Of a DNA stretch of 64,000 bases, positions 58,439-64,000 are shown piece after piece. Origin of the DNA: Rhytidiadelphus loreus (taxonomy: Eukaryota > Streptophyta > Bryopsida > Hypnales > Hylocomiaceae). The DNA is taken from NCBI GenBank assembly GCA_947034895.1, contig OX344763.1, positions 3,288,501-3,352,500 of the forward strand. Reading direction: 5' to 3'. A model generated the notes under the pieces. That model searched no databases and was not told where the DNA came from. It saw only the letters and a program-made list of their open reading frames with translations. Within the stretch, counting starts at the first letter, position 1. Each line of letters begins with the position of its first letter. Position numbers and translations under genes: made by a program.

Positions 58439-61026
58439 ATGTTGACAGAAGGACCTGGAAGTGGAGTGGACCTCGTGAAGCGCATGCAACCAGGAGGGAA
58501 TCTCCAGAATGCGTGGTTGATGTTTGATCACGTGAAGCGCGTGAAAGATTGGACCACTATGGCCTGCCACGTATACGATGTTGAGTACAAAAAGGTGATG
58601 ACGATTGCCATGTGCGATATGCAGTCCGAAGATACTGTGGTGCAGGTACAGTTTTGGAAAAGTTTGAACGTTGTTATGGAGCAGCATGGAGTGTCTCAGC
58701 CAAACTTTAAAGGATTCATGGCAGATAGTGCCATGGCCAATTGGAACGCGGTACGTATTGTCTACAACAATGGCTCTGCCAATGAGGAAATGGAAAATCG
58801 CGAGAGAACATGTTTGCTGCATTGGAGTAGTTCTCTTCATAAACACACCCAGAAGTATATCAAAGAAACACTTCAACATCAACATATTTCTTTGTGTAAA
58901 TAGTACAAAGATTCGAAGAATATGGACCAGGCAGAGACACGATACATTGCAATACGATTGTGGTGGCTATCATCTGGAGCTGCAAATGAAGAGTCACTTC
59001 ATCACTTAGACCATTGGCTAGCATTCTGGCATTTTCGGTACCGGCAATGGGGAGGCTTCATGGACATGGTGAGTGGATTCATTATTTCAATGCTTGCAAC
59101 TATTTTATTTTGAGGAGAGGCATTTCTTGAATACAAATGTGAACCTGTACTATTGCATGTAATTTTCTATAATTTACATGTGTTCACATAGTGACCCTAA
59201 GCCGCTCACTTTTGTATTTTAAGAATTTTTTGATTATTTTTTAGAAAGTACTAAAAGTATGGGGGTCCCTTAAATGGTTAAGATACATCCGTCGGATCCG
59301 ACGGTTTTGTTTTGGATATTTGCTAGACCTCTTCATTTTCATACCTTCAACAGAACATGACATTAGTAGGAGTCCATATTTTGAAAGTAACTATGGCCTA
59401 GTAGTAATTAGTTTTTACAATAAATTGTGATTATTTTCCTATATATAGAAGTTGGATAAATATTGTACTTCTTAATGTTGATGTGGTAATATATTTCTAT
59501 ATGAGTTTCTCTTGGATTGTCCTTGACTTTATGAGAGGACATATTAAGTGGACCACAATTGAGTTTGTAAATACAGAAGTCTATGACGTTTGTAAAGTGA
59601 AGTGCTAACTATACCTTGTACTTGGTTAAATATGTAGAAATTGAATTTGGAAGAGATGCTGGACCTACCGTCCTGCAATTTATCTGAAACAGTCCACAAC
59701 AAGTGGCTGCAAATGTCCGGGAAAAGGGGAAACAACTTGTTTGATGCCACTTGTGACGACAGTATTCGTGCTTGGATGCAAATGACAAACTATTGGGCAT
59801 ACCTTAGAGGTCATGCATGTGGTTCTGGTCCTTCTAAGGAAGAGTTGAGGTTGAGGGCTGCCACACGAAGCAGAGATCCTAAGAAAATTGCAGAAGCATT
59901 GAACACTTTACCTGGAGCAGAGGGGCTTGGAAATCGTGTACCGCATTTGGAAGGAGAAGAAGTCTTTGGAAGTACAAAGAGGAAGTTAGATGTACCCATT
60001 GGAGATGCTGGAGACTCACACAGACCGGACAAAGTGAATTTCAGTCAACCGCGAGTGCGAACGAGGTCTACAACAACTTCTAATGACATCTTGCAGGAGA
60101 AAGGTAAAGAACCTGACGCTAATAGTTCTCCACATGTCACTGTTGCGTGTGAAAGTGACTGTGACATATCAAAGTAGCATATTGCAAGGATCGGTCACAA
60201 ATCGAATGCAAAATGTCACGCTCAACAGCGGGGGTCAAATTTGAAGTGCATTGCCAAAATTGCAAGGGGAAAGAAGGGAACTCCAGCTCCAACATATCGA
60301 GGTAGAAAAGTAGAGTATGGAAGTAAGCGAGAGGTGGTGGTCGACTTTTGGTTTTGTTGGGATGATATAGAACGATGTGTCAAAGGCTCAAAACGGAAAT
60401 GGATAATCGATTGGCCGGAGGTGCCAGAGATTTGGCCAGTTCTATCAGGAACACACCTCAATCGGGAGGAAACTTTGATCTTACAACATGCAAGATTCCA
60501 ACTCCAGCAACATCCTACACTATCGCCTCGTCGACTTTTCAATATGTCAAAGATTTTCAAGACTATTTTATTTGACCAGACACCACCGAAGAATCCAGAT
60601 GTGTATCCAACGGTTAGGAACAACCGAACCATTCGAAGGATTGGAAATACACCAACTATAGAACAATGGAATAAGTGGGAGAGTGCAGGAAACATTAAAG
60701 GTCAAATTTTGGGAGTAACCTTAATCCCCAATCCGGGTTTAGGTGCAATAGTGTCATTAGAGACAGGGGCAGATCATAAGAAAAACATCTATCGAATTAC
60801 AATTGGCCTATTTCCCACATGCACATGCCCAGACTTTATAAATATGGTTGTTTCTGCTATTGGAGGTCGACAGCAGTATGTAAATTGCAAACACCTATAC
60901 TACTTGTATAGGTACTTCTGCAAGATGGATGTCAACGAGGACAAGTTCATTCATGCACCTAGTTATAGCTTCAATGAGTTGAAGCTACTTCTAGTTCGAG
61001 CAGGAATCATTGTAGTTCCCGAGTAG
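58439..61026 (+). pseudogene. MULE-like DDE / SWIM zinc-finger gene, probably broken
   Basis: Exons about 58,441-59,068, 59,638-60,103 and 60,178-61,026. The first holds MACHVYDVEYKKVMTIAMCD and GFMADSAMANWNAVR with CLLHW, a MULE-type DDE core with its Asp and C-x2-H positions. The last holds CTCPDF and, further on, VNCKHLYYLY, a SWIM zinc finger (CxC...CxH). A TAG at 58,901-58,903 interrupts the conserved stretch between LCK and YKDSKNMDQAE; a Gln (CAG) there would fit the family as I remember it. A second in-frame TAG at 60,175-60,177 is removed if an intron 60,104-60,177 (AAG|GTAAAG...TAG) is spliced. Then the frame giving FEVHCQNCKGK must shift by one near 60,262-60,280 to reach GTPAPTYRGRKVEYG. 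A missing 5' exon is possible. It is head-to-head with the methyltransferase-like gene. Confidence 0.75.
59261..59332. repeat. 72-bp nested palindrome in the SWIM/MULE gene intron
   Basis: Outer GGGGGTCCC and a decayed TAGACCTC end, inner CCGTCGGATCCGACGG. In the intron 59,069-59,637. Confidence 0.8.
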
Positions 61027-61439
61027 ACATAGGCGCATTTTCAAATGTACTTCATTCGTATTGTATCCATGTAAGTATATTACGATTGAAATGATTTGAA
61101 AACCATGATATTGAAAATGGGTTGGCTTTTGGAAGTGCCTTCACTCGTTTTTTGTTTTCCTCTTTTCTTTTATCTTGTGTCCTTTTCTCTTCATTGTGCA
61201 GACCCGTGACTTGGCTGTTGTTTTCATTTTTGGTTTTTTTTAATGCAATGCATTTTTTAGCTGTTCACAAAAATAAAGACCCAAAAAATGGGTAGGCATT
61301 TTTGAAGTATAGGAAATTGGAAATATGTCTCTAAAGTCTCATTCATACAGTATTCTATGGTGAGTTCATGTGAATGATCACAAACGCCTAATTCAGTATT
61401 ATACATATGAATATTATAATCATTTTCATTCAATCCATT

Positions 61440-61860
61440 CTCGATTTTATTGTCCTGCTTAATTTCCTTTCCTTATCCTTTCCTATTTTTTTTAGTCTCT
61501 TCTCACTTTTTTTTCCTTTCATTTAAATTTTTTTTTCCTTTTCCATTTTTTTTTCTTTTCCATTTTTCTTTTCCATTTTTTTTCTTTTCCATTTTTTTTT
61601 CTTTTATAATTTTTTTCCATTTCCCTTCCACTTGTATTTCCATTTCTTTCTTGTCTTCCTTTCATTTGTAATTCTCAATTTTTATTTCCCTTCAATTTCC
61701 CTAAACCCTAAACCTTTTTCTTCTTTTTCTTTTTAATCCACCTTTTTTTTCATTCATTTCATTTGTTGAGGTTCTCACTTTCTTCATCTTTTTTTCTAGT
61801 ACAACGCCCTCCATTTCTAAACCCTAAACCCCTAAACCTTGTCTTCTTCCATTTTCTACA
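61440..61860. repeat. Pyrimidine-rich tract with telobox repeats
   Basis: A long C/T run built on TTTTCCATTTTTTTTC is followed by CCCTAAACCCTAAACC near 61,699 and CTAAACCCTAAACCCCTAAA near 61,817. The plant telomere unit is CCCTAAA; single or double units are common upstream of plant genes for ribosomal and translation proteins. They may mark a promoter or a short interstitial telomere tract. No gene was found just downstream. Confidence 0.6.
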
Positions 61861-62278
61861 AAAAATTTTAAGGTATGAACATTCGACAGGATATTACAAA
61901 TTTACAACGAGTCCTAGAAATTAATTTCAAAATTTTGAACTCTATATGCTAAACACTTAAGCATTGGAGTCATATGTCTACAACAATGATATGAGGTATT
62001 CATCTGAAACTACCCTTGAAGCTATGTACTCATTTTACACATATGGGGAATTTCGTTAAAATGGCGGTATTCCATTAAAATGGCGGTTCAGAGCTCCCAA
62101 GTCTGAATGAAATCCGACCGAAAATGGTAGCTGGGGGGATGAAATCCTGCAACAATGATGGGTTCCTGTGATAAAAACACCTTTTTCTCGATTCAATCAA
62201 AGTTGGAGGGGTCCAGTTCAGGACGAAATCATATCCATTCCGTGCCTTCTTAGAGCGGGCTACCTGAAAGAAAGTTCC
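61861..62278. other. No gene recognised
   Basis: Holds a fragment like the left end of the 322-bp element at 22,239 (about 62,044-62,090), where TCCATTAAAATGGCGG repeats once. Nothing else was recognised. Confidence 0.4.
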
Positions 62279-62935
62279 AAAACAACTCTAAGCGCCATTT
62301 GTTGTGCGAGGCGTGCATGACTCTTACAATTTGGGGTGGATCACAAAGACACATCACATGGCCACTTGGGTGTGGGGCAAAGTGGCCGAGAGGAAAACAA
62401 TTCACGGATCTGGATGCACGGCCATGCACGGGAGAAGAGGGGGCGGTGCAAATGAAAGCGCGGCCTCGGTGTAAAGAAGACAGTCTACATTCAATAGTAA
62501 GGGTAATTATAGTGGTTTTTGCATAGGGATCCGAACCCGCTTACATCCAACAGTTGGGGTGGATCACACACACACAGAACATTCAATTGGCCACTCGGGT
62601 TTTGGGCAAAGTGGCCAAGAAAAAAACAATGTCTGGATCTGCATGCGTGGCCATGCACGGGGAGCAGAGGGAAAACAGCTCTAAGCGCCATTTGTTGTGC
62701 GAGGCGTGGATGACTCTTACAGTTTGTGGGGGATCACAAAGACACAGCACATGGCCACTTGGGTTTGGGGCAAAGTGGCCAAGAGGAAAACAATTCACGG
62801 ATCGGGATGCGCGGCCATGCACGGGGAGAAGAGGGGTGCAAATGAAAGCACGGCCTCGGTTTAAAGAAGACAGTCTTTATTGAATAGGGTAATTATAGTG
62901 GATTTTGCATAGGGATCCCAACCCGCTTACATCAT
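62279..62935. repeat. Tandem duplication, two full units and one partial
   Basis: Unit 1 is about 62,282-62,548 and unit 2 about 62,663-62,935. Both run from CTCTAAGCGCCATTTGTTGTG through CATGGCCACTTGGG and GGCCATGCACGG to AACCCGCTTACATC. The part between them (62,549-62,662) repeats the middle of the unit. More G+C-rich than most of the window. No frame is kept between units, so it is probably non-coding. Confidence 0.8.
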
Positions 62936-63489
62936 TTCTAGCTCTCTTCTACGAGAGAAGGTGCAGTCCAAGAAGAAACTATTTACGCCCAACTTTGGGG
63001 GACCATGTGCTGTAGGACAAACTCAAAAATGGAGGAAGGTACAATCTGAACTATACCATTCTAAGTTCACGCCGGGACGCACGACTCGTTTTTCATTCGC
63101 CGACGCAGAGGGGTGAATCTGCACTCCGCATTCTCAAGTCGCGCCTCCTAAACCGCATGCAACCATCTTTGAGTGAAGGGTCTTGAGCTTCATGAACAAA
63201 AGCAAGCGCTTATTGGCCAATCATGTCGTTGGGAAGTCTTTACAGGGCATTCGCAGATTCCCAGACAAATGCTCGTCAATTGTGACATGGACCACTTCCG
63301 GCGTCGCCTCTTTGCCAAATACATCAGGGTTCAACCGGTCGACCGGGAGAGGTAAAAGCAAGAGCACTCACAACCCATCCACATTCATAGGGGAAGTCAA
63401 CTTCCTCGTCGGAAGAGGTTGACACATGGTCACCCATGAAGCACAACAGGACCCACCTCGCGAAAAGGGCGTCGCCGGCATACAAGGAA
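62936..63489. other. GC-richer sequence, no gene recognised
   Basis: Short frames occur on the plus strand, including one running up to KELIDARKDGVVIHIF at 63,535, but I recognise no family. Confidence 0.35.
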
Positions 63490-64000
63490 CTCATCGACGC
63501 AAGGAAGGACGGCGTTGTCATCCACATTTTCTGACAGTAGTTCGAGTGTACCTGGTGGGAGCGATCGCCATCCACCGTCCGTGTCCTAGCATCCGGAGTT
63601 TTTGAGGGTGAGAACCAAAAACGGTCGACTTTTCTCGGGAAGTGCACCGGTGTGATGAGGCTGTTGATCGGAATACCTATTGGCTGCTCATAACTCAAGC
63701 CGTCCAGCGGATGGGGGGTCGTCCGCATCCAACCTTGCACACTGAGAGCCAAGTTGGATATGAAAGACCCATGTGCATCCACGGGGCGGCTTGAGTTATG
63801 AGCAGCCAATAGGTAATCCGATCGACACCCTCACCACACCGATCCACCGTCCCGAGAATACTAGACCGCATCTCGCACATGCCCACAAAAACCCCGGATG
63901 CCGGGAGAAGGAAGGTGGATGGCGGTCGCTACCACCAGGTACACTCGAACAACTCGAGGAAAATCTGCATGACAACGTCGTCCTTCCTTGTGCCGATGAG
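63490..64000. repeat. Large inverted repeat, arms about 200 bp or more
   Basis: Left and right arms pair about a centre at 63,745. ATTGGCTGCTCATAACTCAA at about 63,680 is matched inverted at about 63,790-63,810, and CTCATCGACGCAAGGAAGG at 63,490 pairs with the last bases of the window. GTTCGAGTGTACCTGGTGG pairs near 63,540 and 63,930. It may continue past the window edge. No protein was recognised in either arm. It could be an inverted duplication or the ends of a foldback element. Confidence 0.85.

Noticed and set aside
58373..58885. 170-aa minus-strand frame
   Set aside because: It is the antisense of the SWIM/MULE first exon, which has clear family motifs on the plus strand.
58901..58903. 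TAG read through or corrected by U-to-C RNA editing
   Set aside because: U-to-C editing is known in organelles of some seed-free plants, not for nuclear messages. Nonsense mutation is simpler.
59394..59408. CTAGTAGTAAT as the missing right end of the CACTA-type element
   Set aside because: The expected end is CTAGTAGTG followed by AAT. The G is missing and no subterminal repeats lie beside it. It is also inside the SWIM/MULE intron.
61450..61671. Phe/Ser-rich 73-aa protein
   Set aside because: It is a translation of the pyrimidine tract and has no coding character.
1..64000. tRNA, rRNA or known ncRNA genes
   Set aside because: None were recognised by eye. A covariance-model scan (tRNAscan-SE, Infernal) would be needed to exclude them.

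Overview
This looks like nuclear DNA of a land plant. The signs are GT-AG introns with plant-type donors, a DUF247 plant membrane protein, pieces of an eIF3m gene, short CCCTAAA telobox repeats, and CACTA transposons of the plant kind. It is AT-rich and gene-poor, and most of it is repeats and decayed genes. The plant SWIM/MULE-type protein at 58.4-61.0 kb is of a sort I associate with seed-free plants, but the lineage cannot be fixed from this window.

Layout. 0.5-13.8 kb holds three decayed relatives (C, A, B) of one unusual gene family, with arrays of GC-rich palindromic repeats and TTAA- or TA-flanked miniature transposons. 7.4-9.7 kb is an odd array of near-palindromic CCAANTTGG motifs. 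14-20 kb has a dispersed repeat, a 1.3-kb CACTA element and minisatellites. 21.8-27.7 kb and 36.5-42.8 kb are a duplicated ~6-kb block. Each copy carries a two-exon DUF247 gene: the first is intact (472 aa) and the second has one nonsense codon. Further partial copies of its flanks lie at 43.2-44.2 and 49.0-49.7 kb. 28-36 kb and 44-47 kb are repeat mosaics. 47.4-49.0 kb is an eIF3m gene fragment with introns.

The main item is at 50.4-57.6 kb, minus strand. I could join ten exons without breaking the frame into one 1118-residue protein. It has a ParB/sulfiredoxin-like motif (GNHR) near its N terminus, a Lys/Glu-rich helix in the middle, and a C-terminal half laid out like a beta-class DNA amino-methyltransferase of the CcrM type. 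The usual DPPY catalytic motif is replaced by DCQE. Two upstream exons may belong to the same gene or form a separate small one. The remnants C, A and B match this gene, B keeping the intron inside methyltransferase motif I. All four copies have the same terminal module downstream; at 49,716 it ends in a CACTA-type terminus placed inside a copy of the DUF247 flank. The family therefore seems to travel as, or within, a large CACTA-like transposon.

Head-to-head with it, at 58.4-61.0 kb, is a MULE-like DDE/SWIM zinc-finger gene, probably broken. Introns of both genes carry the same 71-72-bp nested palindrome centred on GTCGGATCCGAC, and tandem copies of it lie at 0.5-1.3 kb. The right end has a telobox/pyrimidine tract, a tandem duplication and a ~510-bp inverted repeat.
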